Assembly: GCA_030549495.1 (NCBI GenBank)
Contig: JAUIRK010000691.1
Span: 62,001 to 126,000, forward strand
Direction of reading: 5' to 3'
Length of the DNA: 64,000 nt
From: Nectonema munidae
Lineage: Eukaryota; Nematomorpha; Nectonematoida; Nectonematidae
Part shown: positions 1 through 11,241 of the stretch, in pieces
Layout: each line of letters starts with the position of its first letter
Numbering within the stretch: position 1 is the stretch's first letter
Notes under the pieces: generated by a model
What the model was told of the DNA's origin: nothing
Database searches by the model: none
Seen by the model: only the letters and a program-made list of their open reading frames with translations
Program-made: the position numbers and the translations under genes

Positions 1-303
1 ACACGTAAAATCACTAGTGAAAAATAGTGAGGCATTTACAAAACGTGCATATGCATACAACAGTAATTATTAGGGGGAATAAAGTCAATAAAGTCAATTT
101 TTTTTAAAAGTCTTCAAAGTTGTTAAAAACAAATATTTTTGATTATTATATGTTTTTCTAATACAAAAGAAAATTTTTTAAGTCAATAAAGTAAATTATA
201 TTTTCTTTTAATGTCAATAATTTTTTTTTATGTCAATATTTTTTCAAACCTTTTTTTTTAAGTTTTTTAATTGTTCGTGTTCCTTATTTAATTAAAAATC
301 TCA
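1..303. other. AT-rich leader of a hAT-type relic
   Basis: No gene is seen. The stretch holds A/T runs and several copies of the short phrase AAAGTCAATAAAGTCAAT near 85-240. It probably is the decayed left flank of the hAT relic that follows, but no convincing terminal repeat was found. Confidence 0.4.
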
Positions 304-1545
304 ATGCCAAAAACTGTTTTGAGAAAATTTACTAAAATAAACTTAATTATTCAAAAATATCCTAAAGAATTTACTTTTTTTTCTGAAAGAAAGTTACTCT
401 GTAAACTATGCAATGTAGTTGTTAAGCATGAAAAAAACTTTTTTGTTGAACATCATAGAAAAGGAAAAAAACATCAGCTTAGTTAACCAAGTAAGTCAAA
501 GAGCAATCCTATTTCCACTTACTTGGAACCAATATTAATAAAACATTTTCAAAAAACTTAGTCAAATCTTTTCTCGAAGCAAACATACCTCTACACAAAC
601 TATCTCATCCATCAATGAAATTTTTTTTACCAGTTTAGGATACATATTACCACCTGTTTCTTCTAGTAAAGATCTTGCTGAAGATATGTTAGAAAACATC
701 AGAAAAAAAATTATGGGTAAAAATGTTTTTTTGATGATTGATGAAAGTGAAATTCAAGAAAAAACGTTTATAAATATTTTAATTGGTTCAACTGATGAGC
801 CAGAAAACATATATTATTGATATTGCAAGTAGAAAATAATTGAAAATCATTTGACATCGAAAAGTTTAGTTTTGCTGGCAGATGACACTTTAAAAAAGTG
901 AAGTAGAAAAAAGTAAATTTTTGTTGTTACTGACGGCTGCAGCAAAATATAACGTAGCTGGTGGAAAAATATTAAAATCAATTTATTTTAATTTATTTCA
1001 TGTAACGTGTTTGACCTCACTGTTAAAAATAAGAAAAGAAAATTTGCTTTTGAAATTATCGGATACCCTCCAGCTCCAATTGTTACAAGGTGGGCCAGTT
1101 GGTTGAATGCTGCTTCTTACTACTGCGACCACTTACCAAAAGTGAAAGAAATCGTGAATAATTTTGAAAGCAAAAATGGAGTTTTGGTTAAAAAAGCAAA
1201 AGAGAGCGTCAGTTGTTCAAAGTTACATGAACAGCTGGTTAACATAAAACAAAACTATATCCAGTTGGCGCAGCTTGTTGAAAAAATTGAATCGACTAAT
1301 TTTAGCATTAAAAATGCCTAAAACTTTTTTATTCTATCAAGTTTGATCAAGATGATTGTGGAATCAAAAACTATTTGAACAAAAGATTTGAAAACAACGA
1401 CATTAAAGATATTATAGAACTGAAAAAGCAAGATATATCTCCTAGTATTTATGCAGAAATGCCAAGCTACAACTTGTTCAGTAGAGAAGTCTTTTTCTAT
1501 GCTAAAAAAACTTCTAGCAAAAGATAGAAACTTTTCATCTTCTAA
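304..1545 (+). pseudogene. hAT-family transposase relic (CGGBP1-like)
   Basis: Decayed transposase of a hAT DNA transposon. At 304-486 a zinc-finger-like segment carries CKLC followed by HHRKGKKHQ, as in CGGBP1-type hAT proteins. At about 545-815 another frame reads as a core segment (IPLHKLSHPSMKFF, then FLMIDES). At 1007-1321 the reading PPAPIVTRWASWLNAA matches the conserved hAT phrase before the helical insertion. At about 1475-1545 SCSVEKSFSMLKKLLAKDRN matches the C-terminal dimerisation region. The parts are in the right order but in different frames with stops between them, so the gene is dead. It stands alone, with no neighbour that depends on it. Family assignment rests on motif recognition and the exact hAT subgroup is uncertain. 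Confidence 0.72.
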
Positions 1546-2635
1546 TATTTTTTAATTATTTTCTTGTATATTTTAATTCTTCTGTATAATAAAGCTAAAA
1601 TTTTTTATTGAAATTTTTCACTTATGTCACTTATTTTACTAACGTATTGCGTTTATCTCTGTTGTGCTTTTAAGCTGTAGATTTTTAGTATGAACATTTT
1701 ATTTATTAACAAGAAAGAAAAACAAAAAAATATATTTTTGTACATACTTTATTTTGAGCCGCTTACTTCTTCCAAACTTTTTGTGCAACTTTAAAAGAAA
1801 TTTGTAGATCTCTTCTTTGTCCGAATCAATAGCGAGTAAGAAAAGATTTTAGAGTTATTAGGGCTTATCAGTTTGGCTAAGAGGACGACCAGGGCTTTTA
1901 CGCTTGCTATTTCATATGATTTTGTTTGGCACGATTATAATTTTTTTGGGAGTCTTTATTTTATTTTGCGTGCAAGTGATATCACAGAAGACGTACCAGT
2001 TTTACGCCTCTTTTGCCATTATTATGATAGGACCGGAGATGGCTTTTTATGCTTACTTCAAACATTGATGATCTACCTGTCTTTTCTATTGACATTTATA
2101 GAATTTCTTCAAAAATTTCAGGCTTCCTTAGCTTGTTCCTTAATTGTACTGTATGCATTGTGTTAACTTTTTCAGAATCTATTTTGCCAGTCGTTTAGAT
2201 TTAACTATTGTAAAGAAACAGGATAACTTTAAATTTGTTTTATTGTTTTTGGCTCCATTCTCAGAAATTTTTCTTTCAGATCGACAATTACACTTAGGTA
2301 CTTTATCTTGCTGAATGAAGCCATTTATATTTATTTTTATATTATATTTTGACTCACATTTTTGAAACATTTTGCTTACCGGGACATTTTTAAATTTAGG
2401 TAAGCATGAAAATGTCGCGTTAACAAGAGTTTAAATTTGAGGTTGCAGTAACTTGTAAATGCAACCAAGCGCTTTCTGAGTAAAACAAGCATGAATTAGA
2501 AAAAAAGACGCCCCATAGTTAGAAATTTGAAGCTATAGAATTACACCCACCACACGTATACGCACGCACGCACCAGCGAAATATAGTGACGCAGTTGCAA
2601 CAAACTTTCAAGTTGCATGCAACGGTCTTTGGTGT
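1546..2635. other. No convincing gene; AT-rich sequence
   Basis: Only short readings occur here. A minus-strand reading at about 1880-2370 includes SKRKSPGRPLSQTDK, an AT-hook-like phrase, but it is interrupted and I could not assign it. A patch at 2540-2575 has a CA-rich simple sequence. Confidence 0.5.
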
Positions 2636-2770
2636 ATAACGAGTTCTTGTAAGTATTAAATTTTAGCTTTTAGTTTAAATTGTATACCTTTTTTGTTTGG
2701 TTATTTTTGTTTTTACGTTTTTTGTTTCTTAACAGTTTTAGACAACTGACATATCAAATCAAACTAAAAT
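2636..2770 (+). repeat. Dispersed repeat R2, copy 1
   Basis: This stretch matches 13275-13405 on the same strand. Shared phrases include AACGAGTT, TTAAATTTTAGCTTTT, TAAATTGTATAC and a block around CAGTTTTAGAC then ACTGACAT with TCAAAT. The two copies differ by small gaps and substitutions, so the duplication is old. Family unknown. Confidence 0.6.
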
Positions 2771-3056
2771 GAAAGACTAAAAATGTGAAAGCGGAGTCGT
2801 GCTGAAGACGATTGACTTTGAAGGAAACACATTTAAAACATTTTTGTAGCGGACCAAATTTAAAGTAAAAAATCACATTATCTTTTATCATCTTTACCAA
2901 AATTGTAAATGCACGAAATAAATATGGATTTTACATTTCACTAAAAAAAATTTCCTTCGCCTGGTGGCAAAATATGGCTATTTGTTAATTGCGCATTTAT
3001 AATTATATGAAATACAATAAAAAGTATATTTCATGTGTGTTTTGATTTTTAAGGTT
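2771..3056. other. No gene seen
   Basis: Intergenic sequence downstream of the minus-strand receptor. Nothing recognisable. Confidence 0.5.
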
Positions 3057-3062
3057 TTTATT
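3057..3062 (-). terminator. Poly(A) signal AATAAA of the receptor gene
   Basis: The minus strand reads AATAAA about 30 bases after the receptor stop codon, a normal position for a cleavage and polyadenylation signal. Assignment is by position and hexamer only. Confidence 0.5.
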
Positions 3063-3092
3063 TAAATGTATATTCATATAGACTTGAAATCA

Positions 3093-4094
3093 TTATTTGA
3101 AGCAATTGAAGCGAAAGTTATCATCCAAGAAAGCAATAATAAAGTAGAAGGTGTATTGAAAGAGGCAGAACAGATTTTTCTTAAGAGACAACAAAATGTA
3201 GGAAAGGGAGTTGCTTTGTGAGATGGCAAAATTCTTGAATCTTCCAAAAGCGAAAAGCAGAGAAATAAAGGAGCCTGGAAATACAGTGAAAGAAAAGAAT
3301 AACCCCAAACTTCCTGCTGTTTTTGCGTTAATTTTTTTGAGAGCCGTGGACCTTTCACGCATTCTCACATTGGCATATGAGACTTCTAGCCAGGGGGATG
3401 CATATCTAGTTTGTTGCAAGTACCTGTACATTTTGATCAGCCGGACAGACAGGTAAGCAATGGAGATAGAGGGAAATAGGTAGAGCAGGCATTCGCGCAC
3501 CACTTCGTATATCCGGTATTGCATAGACTGACTTTCGTTGTATTGAATGACATAGAAGGTTTTTCTTTCACACTTGACTGATGTGATGCGGTACCACGAC
3601 AGTGTAGGCGCATTTAAGACGACGTAGAACACGGGCACTAAATATTTGATGCAAAGACGCACTCTCCTCTTCTGGAAAAAGAAGCTCTCTCGAGGGCAGT
3701 AAATTTTCATGTAGACATGCAGCAGATGGAGCAAGATGTAGAAAGTGAACAAGTTTTCGGCGGAAATGGAAATGACGGGTCTAACGCGTCCATACAAAAT
3801 GCACCACGTCATGGCAAAGTACTTCTCGTTCTTGGTCACGAAGAAGACGTAATTGAGAGAAGAGAAGAAGATGTAGATGAGAGAAATGAGGATGTTGCAG
3901 ACAGAAGCGGTAATCAGGCTTTGCTGTTGCAGTCTCTCGCCTGGCTCCCTCCTCATCTTGCAGAAGAGGCCGGTGAAAACGGATGCGACCAACAGACCAA
4001 AGAAGGAGTACGCTGTCAAGAAGTAAAAGCGAAACACGACATCCAGTTCTGAGGTTTGCACGCTTAAAAAGGGGTCCTCGCACCAAAATTTCAT
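3093..4094 (-). CDS. Divergent rhodopsin-class (class A) G-protein-coupled receptor
   Basis: A 333-residue single-exon reading frame with seven hydrophobic segments at about residues 19-44, 59-84, 97-128, 147-168, 199-222, 254-282 and 293-325. This is the layout of a plasma-membrane GPCR. Cys97 at the start of helix 3 and the Cys in the loop after helix 4 (SVKCERKTF) can form the usual disulphide. NES in the same loop is a possible glycosylation site. Helix 3 ends HVYMKIYCP where DRY is usual. The end of helix 7 (FYFIIAFLDDNFR) takes the place of NPxxY-LxxNFR. The overall look is that of invertebrate neuropeptide receptors, but the ligand cannot be told. The ATG at 4094 is the first in frame. 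The frame stays open upstream to a stop near 4200 with a possible splice acceptor, so a short 5' exon is possible. The C-terminal tail is very short. Confidence 0.78.
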   Translation of the reverse strand: MKFWCEDPFLSVQTSELDVVFRFYFLTAYSFFGLLVASVFTGLFCKMRREPGERLQQQSLITASVCNILISLIYIFFSSLNYVFFVTKNEKYFAMTWCILYGRVRPVISISAENLFTFYILLHLLHVYMKIYCPRESFFFQKRRVRLCIKYLVPVFYVVLNAPTLSWYRITSVKCERKTFYVIQYNESQSMQYRIYEVVRECLLYLFPSISIAYLSVRLIKMYRYLQQTRYASPWLEVSYANVRMRERSTALKKINAKTAGSLGLFFSFTVFPGSFISLLFAFGRFKNFAISQSNSLSYILLSLKKNLFCLFQYTFYFIIAFLDDNFRFNCFK

Positions 4095-4320
4095 CACTTT
4101 TGCAAGAGCGAATTTGCCGAGTTGAAGAAGAGAGATGTACTCTTTTATCGCTGAGTCGTTGCGTTTGAACGGCTCCAGCCTAAGTAGCAGCCAACGTAGT
4201 CAAGAATCATCTCATAATGTCTATTACTTCATGCATATACTTTTAAAACGACTGAAATAATCCACATTGATTTTTTAATGACAAATGCTCAACATCAAAG
4301 CTGTAATTTCACACTTGGAT

Positions 4321-4341
4321 TATAATAATAATAATAATAAG
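4321..4341. repeat. (TAA)n microsatellite
   Basis: Seven units of an ATA/TAA trinucleotide run read directly from the sequence. Confidence 0.85.
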
Positions 4342-4536
4342 AGCATATAGTTAAATTCTACTCTTAAATTTACATAACCATCGTATACCATTTTCAAAAA
4401 GGTATTAGAGTAATACCTTGTCAAGCTATTTTGGCGCAGAAAAATTTTGAACTTTGAAAAATATATTGATAATAATATATTAGCACTTGTAAAACTTCAA
4501 ATTATCAAAAAAAGTGTGAAAGTTAGCATTCGTTTA

Positions 4537-4600
4537 TTTCAAAGGTTCCCAACTTGTGGTACGCGAAAGCCTTCCAAGTGGTACGCGAGGTGTTTTTCAA
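4537..4600 (+). mobile_element. Terminal fragment of a hAT-type non-autonomous element
   Basis: The phrase AAAGGTTCCCAACTTGTGGT followed by ACGCG, then a second GTGGTACGCG, is the usual look of hAT ends of the CAGGGGTTCCCAA type. I could not find a matching inverted end downstream, so only this terminal piece is claimed. Confidence 0.4.
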
Positions 4601-5039
4601 AAATTCACAAAAAGTACTTGTTTTCACAGAAATTCCCACACAGAGAAATGTAGTGTAATGTGAATTTGTCTAAAGTTCATTTTCTTTAGTTCCTCAACTG
4701 TAATACATGTAAATATGTGCAAGCATATGCGTATAATGTAGCATGCACGCACACACGTTCTTTTGACTTAGTAGGTACACAGTGCTGCCTTAATTAACTT
4801 ACACCATCTTCGTGATTGTTTATTTTTATTGATTATATAAACAATAAATAACAATTGTGAGGAAAAACTCGACAGAAATGATTTTTACCAATCCCATTGA
4901 CACTTTCACCCATTTTTACACTGTAATGACCTACATAATAACCCATTAAAAGTACAGAAACCATAAAGAGAAATAAGCATGGTCGGTATTGTATTAAAAT
5001 TGTTTTAAATTTAAGCAATATATTTAGTAAGAATGTCAT
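4601..5039. other. No gene seen
   Basis: AT-rich sequence between the hAT-type end and the satellite block. No coding or RNA feature recognised. Confidence 0.5.
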
Positions 5040-5560
5040 CCTCGATCAAAATTTTGATTGATGATTTTTAATCAAAAACATGCAGGAGTTGATTTTTCGA
5101 AATGTCAAATTTGATTGATGATTGCACACATTCAAGGAGCCTAATTGGGAAAACTAAATCCTAAAATGAAGTGAGCATTGTAATAGAAAAATATATTTTA
5201 TTTAAAATATGAAAGTATGTTTATGAGATAATTTTCAAGCATACTTCACTAATTCTATTTGCACGTTGACACATTTTTTCACAGTAATCGTCAAAACTTA
5301 GCCAAAAAAGGGTATGAGCAAGGCTAATTTATTTAAAAAATATTTTACTTATAATGTGAATGAATGTTTTTGAAGCAAATTTGATTGACATTTTCACATC
5401 CTAATTACGAAAACTAAGTTCAAAAATGAAATCAGCATGGTGATCTAGTATAAAAAAATATTTTTTTGAAAACATAAATAATTCTAATTTTAAACGTAAA
5501 GCAGAAATATGCTTGACATTTTTACACCCCAATGAAAGAAAATCAGCATGTTCGATTTAT
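5040..5560 (+). repeat. Satellite B array fragment (piggyBac-associated, about 150-bp unit)
   Basis: Degenerate tandem units built around TTTGATTGACA, then CACATCCTAATT, GAAAACTAA and AAATGAAATCAGCATGGT. The same units occur at 9.0, 16.5, 17.9, 29.2, 33.3 and 44.4 kb, and the clearest period, 151-152 bases, is at 45.1-45.6 kb. It begins with the palindrome ATCAAAATTTTGATTGAT at 5045. No element ends were seen here. Confidence 0.75.
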
Positions 5561-5827
5561 TTCAAAAAGATATACAGTCTCAAGACCAAATTAAAGTGCT
5601 TTGCTCACCCGTTAACGACCACAATAATCAGACGATATCTAATGTAAACAGAAGATAGAGCATTGATAAACGCAGACGATTTATTTTTGTAAAGTCGACA
5701 ACCGGTTAACGAGGTGATTTGCTTGCGCAGGTAGTAGCTCCTTTTTTTGTCTAAATTTAATTATTAAAATAGCAAATAATAATAATAGTGTTTTATTAAT
5801 AAAAATAAGCAGTATCTGTAACACTTA

Positions 5828-5956
5828 ATGATTTTTGTTTCGAAAGACGTAGAAGAATATGTTCAGGCAATCTGGACTCAAAGGAAGATCAACTTCATCG
5901 AGATGAAAACCAAACTGCTTTCCATTTATTTGCAAGAAGAAAGAAAATTATCATAA
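5828..5956 (+). CDS. Candidate short coding segment, unrecognised
   Basis: A 42-codon frame starting MIFVSKDVEEYVQAIWT and ending in RKLS plus stop. The residue make-up (charged, helical, Trp-containing) looks more coding-like than the AT-rich surroundings. A weak splice acceptor (TTTCGAAAG) lies just before DVEEY, so it could be a terminal exon. It ends about 100 bases before the 3' end of a minus-strand LINE. It may be chance. Confidence 0.25.
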   Translation: MIFVSKDVEEYVQAIWTQRKINFIEMKTKLLSIYLQEERKLS

Positions 5957-5979
5957 AATTAATATAAACGAAATACATA

Positions 5980-6055
5980 TATTGACATAAATACATACAC
6001 ACACACACATTTATATATAAAAAATATAATATATATGTATATAAATTAAAAGGAA
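5980..6055. repeat. (CA)n/(TA)n simple repeat
   Basis: ACATACACACACACACA followed by TATATA-rich sequence, next to the 3' side of the LINE that follows on the minus strand. Confidence 0.75.
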
Positions 6056-6060
6056 GTAAT

Positions 6061-8490
6061 TTATACATTATATAAAATAAAAGTATTGTATAAAGATTTC
6101 TTTAGCAACTTGTATGAAGAAAGATTCAAAAAAACGTGATATTTATTAATAAGAATGGTGGTTCTGTAAACAATTTTCGAGAAACACGATGTTTGTTTTA
6201 ATATGAAGATAATTACATATTCTTGTATTATATGAATGATATTCAGAGTTGAAAGAGATAAGAGGAGAGAACATATGCATTCTGGATAATGATGAATAAT
6301 GAAAACTAACATGGCATAATACATTAATAAAAAAGATATCACAATCAAGGAAAAATTTCTGATGATTATGATTTTGATTTACAAATTTACTATATCTTTT
6401 CAACACTCGATTCAGCTTTTTCAGAAGAGTTTTATTCGAAAAACCCCAGACTATGTTGGCGTATTTCAAGTGAGGGAAAATGTAAGAATAGAATAAAAGC
6501 AGTCTAGTAGGAACAGGAAGATAATTCTGAAATTTATAGAAAATTCCACAAAATCTAGGAACCTTGCAAGTAACCGCTTTGATGTGTTCAGACCATTTCA
6601 AATTTTCATTTATTGTTATCCCTAAAAAATTAAAACTCACAGTACGTTCAATAAATGTGTTATTGATGACTAGCCTAGAGTAGAAAAGAGATAGTTTGTT
6701 AGAAAAAAACATACATTTACATTTATTCAGATTAAGAAAAAGAAGATTATTTTCAGACCATAGAGAAACATTTGCAAGTGAATCATTAACACTTATTAAA
6801 CTACAATCAGAAACTGAAGCATCAAACAAAAGCGTTACGTCATCAGCGTATAAAGTTGGATGGCAAAATTTTGGAATTACATGGATCAAATCATTGATAT
6901 AAATCAAAAATAGAAATGGTCCAAGGATGGACCCTTGAGGAACACCTACATAATTGTTATAAATGTCCGAACTAAAGCCGTCAAGATAAACATAGAATTT
7001 TCTTCCTGTTAAATAAGATTCTAACCAGTAGTAAAAACGTGATCTAAAGCCAATTTGGTTTAGTTTCAATAATAGAAGGGAATTGTTAACACTATCAAAG
7101 GCTTTGGAGAAGTCAAGAAAAACTCCAATACCAGAATTAGATTGGCATGAATCTATATCATGCAGTAATTTCAATACGGCTTTTTCAGTTGAACGTCCTT
7201 CAAGAAACCCAAATTGATGCTCTGTGAAGATTGAAAATTTGTACATAAACGACAGCATTTTGCTTACAACTATTTTTTCAAAAATTTTTGCAAATTTGTA
7301 ATTATAGAGATTGGTCTATAATTATTATCAATGTTATCAATTTTTTTCTTATTCTTTAATAAAGGTAAAACTTTGGAAAGTTTCATGGCTTCGGGGAAAA
7401 CACCTGAATTAAGGGACTTATTGAAAATATCAATGAGGGAGCTGGAAATGAAAGGGAGAGCGACTGCTATTATAACTTTTAAACTTATCCCATCATAGCC
7501 AGATGATTTTTTATTCTTGAGAGAAGACACTGCAATAATAAAATCATCATAAGAAATAGTTGAGCAAAAAAAAGTCTCCTTGTTTTAGGTACTTTTTATA
7601 GACGAAATTTATATTATTTTCGGTTGGAGAAAAGGATTCTTTTTGGAAAGCCGTGCAAAAATCATCACTAGAAAAAGGACTAGATCTTTCTTTAGCCTTG
7701 ATATTAAAAAGGTTTTTCAAAGTATTCCACTTAGAGCTCCTGTTGTAAGAAAACATGTTATGATAATAAGAAGCTTTGCTGGAAATGATCATTCTTTTGT
7801 AAGATTTTAGACATGCTTTATAATTGACATAATTGTCATTATTTGGAACTAGTTTATATTTTTTGTATAGTTTTTCTTTGGCTTTTCTTAACTTAGCAAG
7901 CTTAACCGTAAACCAGGGATTAAAATTCTTTCGAGAAACAACTTCAACTAATGGAAAAGATCTATTGAAAGATTTCAAAAAAAGTTTAGAGAACAACTCA
8001 AAAGAACCATTTACGTCTATTACACTTTTAATACCACTAAAATCAGTCTCACCTAAATAATTTTGAAAGTTGATGAAACACGTTTTGCTGAAATTACGCT
8101 TGAAAAAACGTTTAGGCACATTATCAATAGAAAGATAATCATTCACTAAAACAATGTTCGGAAAATGATCAGATAATTCACAAAGTATATTAAACGATGA
8201 AAGGTTTACAGAAAAATTGATAAAAATATTATCAATACATTTTGAGGATTTACGCGTTGGTTTTGTTATGGTTGGAATGAAATTACCTTGAAGTAAAATC
8301 ATTAAAAAATCATATACTAAATTATTCGAGCTAGCAGAAAACAAATCCATATTAAAATCCCCACAAATAAGGGCTTTTCGATCAGCTAATCTTTTTACTA
8401 CAAAATTTTGAAGAAAATCCAAAAAGCTTAAGATATCAGAGTCTGGAGGACGGTAAACACCCAAAATATCAATGATAGAATTAGGAAGTG
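6061..8490 (-). mobile_element. 5'-truncated non-LTR retrotransposon (LINE), CR1/Jockey-like
   Basis: Minus-strand LINE with endonuclease then reverse transcriptase. At 8464-7547 lie YRPP, CGDFNMDL, PTITKPTRKSSKCIDNIF and SDHFPN, the C-terminal half of an APE-type endonuclease. At 7530-7270 lie KKSSGYDGIS and NNYRPISI, the start of the reverse transcriptase. At 7258-6146 lie HQFGFLEGRST, FLDFSKAFDSV, GVPQGSILGP and LYADDVTL, the catalytic core, then the C-terminal region. Readings change frame between these three parts, so at least two frameshifts have killed it. The element breaks off inside the endonuclease near 8490, typical of incomplete reverse transcription. The organisation resembles the copy at 61-64 kb. 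Confidence 0.88.
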
Positions 8491-8990
8491 ATACTTTAAT
8501 ATAACAATAGTCACAAATAAAGTTTCCAACGGTATTTGCCTCGAAATAACTTTGCCTTTAAATAACTTATAAAAATCTTTATTTATAAAAATAATAAATC
8601 ATTTTTATACATCGTTTTTTGGTTACTGTCTCATTTTTTCACACCCATTATAGCTGTCATATTTTCCAAGTCTATAAATTGTTTTCAATTGCTCTACTTA
8701 ATATCAACCGCAAAGATTGTGTTTGTTTTGTTTTCTAACATGAAGGCTATTATGGTTTTTATATAACACGTGTAAGCTTGCTCCCTTGCCTTACTTCTTA
8801 AAACTCTCTCAAAGAATCTTGTTAAACTTCGTTTTCATGTTTTTAAAGCATGTGAAGAATACATTATTATTATAGGTTATTTTCATATTTAACTGGCGCT
8901 GCCCTTAAACTGAACGCGCTTGACTGCGTTAGGCAGGGACGCTCTTATACAATCTAGCTCTATGGAAGGGATATTAAGTAGATAACTGTC
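8491..8990. other. No gene seen
   Basis: AT-rich sequence between the LINE break point and a satellite block. Nothing recognisable. Confidence 0.5.
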
Positions 8991-9775
8991 TTCGCAGACG
9001 CTTTGTCACATTCAAAGGAAAATTTGATTGACACCTTTAGACATTACCAAATCCTAATTGCTAAAATGAGAAATGAAATCACGATAGTCAATTTGGTAAA
9101 AAAAGATATTTTGTTTAAAATTTAATTGATATTCTTAGAGAATATTTTCTAATGTAAACCGCAAAATTGAATCTCACTTTCAAGAAGGAAAATTTCACAC
9201 GTAAACCGCAAAATTTATTGATACTTTCAGACATTTTGACACCTTAATTGCAAAAAGTAAGTAGAGAAATTAAATCATTATGACTGATTTATTATAAAAA
9301 TATATATTTTATTTAAAATTTGTATAATGTTCTTGGACATAATTTTCTGGCGTATATTGTCGATTTGATTTACACTTTTAGACATTTTCACATCCTTATT
9401 GCGAAAATTAAGCTGAAAAATAAAATCAGCATGGTTAATTTGATATAAAAAAAATTAATTGTATTTAAAATTTAAATGAATATTTTCCGAAGCTTCAATT
9501 TAAGAACCTGTGTAGTTTTCCTAACCCTAAGCAATCTTATCATCATTCAAAATTTTGATTGACATTTGCTACAAAGGTACCATGTTTATAAAAAATTATG
9601 TATATATGAGTGGGACATTCAACTCCCGTGAAAATTGTATCAAAAGGTGCAGATAGCCATTTTAGGAAAAGTCACAAAGTTTAAAGGCATAAAATTGAGC
9701 CAATTTTGCACAATAGAAGTTTTAGTTTAGGGGAGGGGGCTAAAATGCCCACGTTACACTTAGGCTTACCGCAGA
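8991..9775 (+). mobile_element. Decayed piggyBac-type non-autonomous arm with satellite B units
   Basis: Satellite B units (TTTGATTGACACC, GTAAACCGCAAAATTGA) run from about 9010 to 9560. They are followed by the subterminal block also found before the clean end at 46081: GGGACATTCAACTCC, AAAAGGTGCAGATAGC, TTTTAGGAAAAGTCACAAAG. A G-rich then TGCCC stretch marks the end near 9770, but the CCCTATTAGTG tip is too decayed to place exactly. Confidence 0.6.
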
Positions 9776-11240
9776 GACATTGACTGAAGTGAAATAGAGA
9801 AATTAGTTTCGTTTAGGAAATATTTAAAAGGCCAGCTCAAGCAATTTCATTCAGAACAAGTAATCAAATTGCGTTTAAGTTTTTGCGTATTTATCTGTAT
9901 CACATAATATAAAGCCAAGTTATCAAAAGTGTTACTATTACTTGTTAGAAAATTGCCTTAATTTTCCTTATTTTTGACACAAATTGATGACGTTAGGACA
10001 ATCTTAAAATTTAGACTTGGTTCTTCCATTTTAAGTTTTCTGAGCCATAGAATAAAATGAAGCTTCTTGATTCTAAGAAGTTATAGCGTATTGGTTCACA
10101 TTGCGAAATAGTTTTAGTATTGTTCCACTGTCACATGTATAATATTGTCAAAAGTGTGAAATTTGATATCAGTGATCTGGAAGGTGAAAACACCGGGGGA
10201 AACAACGAAATATGCATAAAGTCTTTTAAAACTATGTATTGTGTAAGATAAAAGAATAACATTTGCCGGAAATACTAAGTATATACATTATGTGTATAGT
10301 AGAGGTGAAATTTTTTGCATACATCCTAGCGGATGGGATGTGAGAATTATTTTTTTTAGCGAATGCGGATATCATGATAGATATGTTTTATACAATTAAT
10401 ATATAAAGATATGTTTTATTCAATATAATCATTTGCACATTGCTACCATATTCCAAGATTTGACGTGTGTTTCGTTTGATACTTTTTTATAATAAAGTTT
10501 GCGCCGTGTTTCATTGGTTTAAAAAGTGGGGTGAAACATGACTGCACGTGCACGTGCACATGTATGGCCTTTTGTAGTCTCTCCATTGTGGCACTCAAGC
10601 ATTTTGACATAGAGAGTTTTTATTTCAACGTTGGATATGGAATCATAAAACACTATAACCCTTTTAGGGAAATACAAAGCACGTCTATCGTTCGTGAGAA
10701 TCATTTTCTAAAGCCTACAGCGCCCATTGTTCCTTTATTTGAAACATTTTTCAACTTCATGTGTTAAATCTTGAATCATTCAGGTTTTAATTCCATAAAC
10801 CAAGCTTATTTTCACTCCTGTAAATAAAAAACATGATGAAACAACTCAAAAAAGTGTTTTTCAGACATGAATATACTAAGATTTAGAATTCTCAAACTTA
10901 TTTATCCAAAGTTTCGATATATAAATGTCTAAAACAAAGACTCGTCTCAATAAATAAAGCCTATATTTTTTTAAAAAATGAAAATTTTATTCTTGCCTCT
11001 AAGGAGGAACAATGGAGCAATGACGTGAATTATATTAAGCCATTTTAGATCACGCAAAGCAGGCGCTTTTGACTAATGCCCATTGAATTACATTCGCAAT
11101 TTGAGTTTGTCTTCTACACGACAATAACCCAAAATGGATGTCTATTCTGAATGATCATAAAAGCAAAAAAGTTATTGTATCTAAATTTTGTTTGTTGTGA
11201 TAATCAAAAAAATAAGATGTAGTGGAATTTCATAAGTTGA
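9776..11240. other. No gene seen
   Basis: AT-rich sequence without recognisable coding, RNA or repeat features. A CACGTGCACGTGCACATG palindromic patch lies at 10544. Confidence 0.45.
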
Positions 11241-11241
11241 G

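Noticed and set aside
3717-4052. Plus-strand 111-codon frame opposite the receptor
   Set aside because: Glu/Asp-rich and entirely antisense to the receptor. It has no motif and is explained as the shadow of the coding strand.
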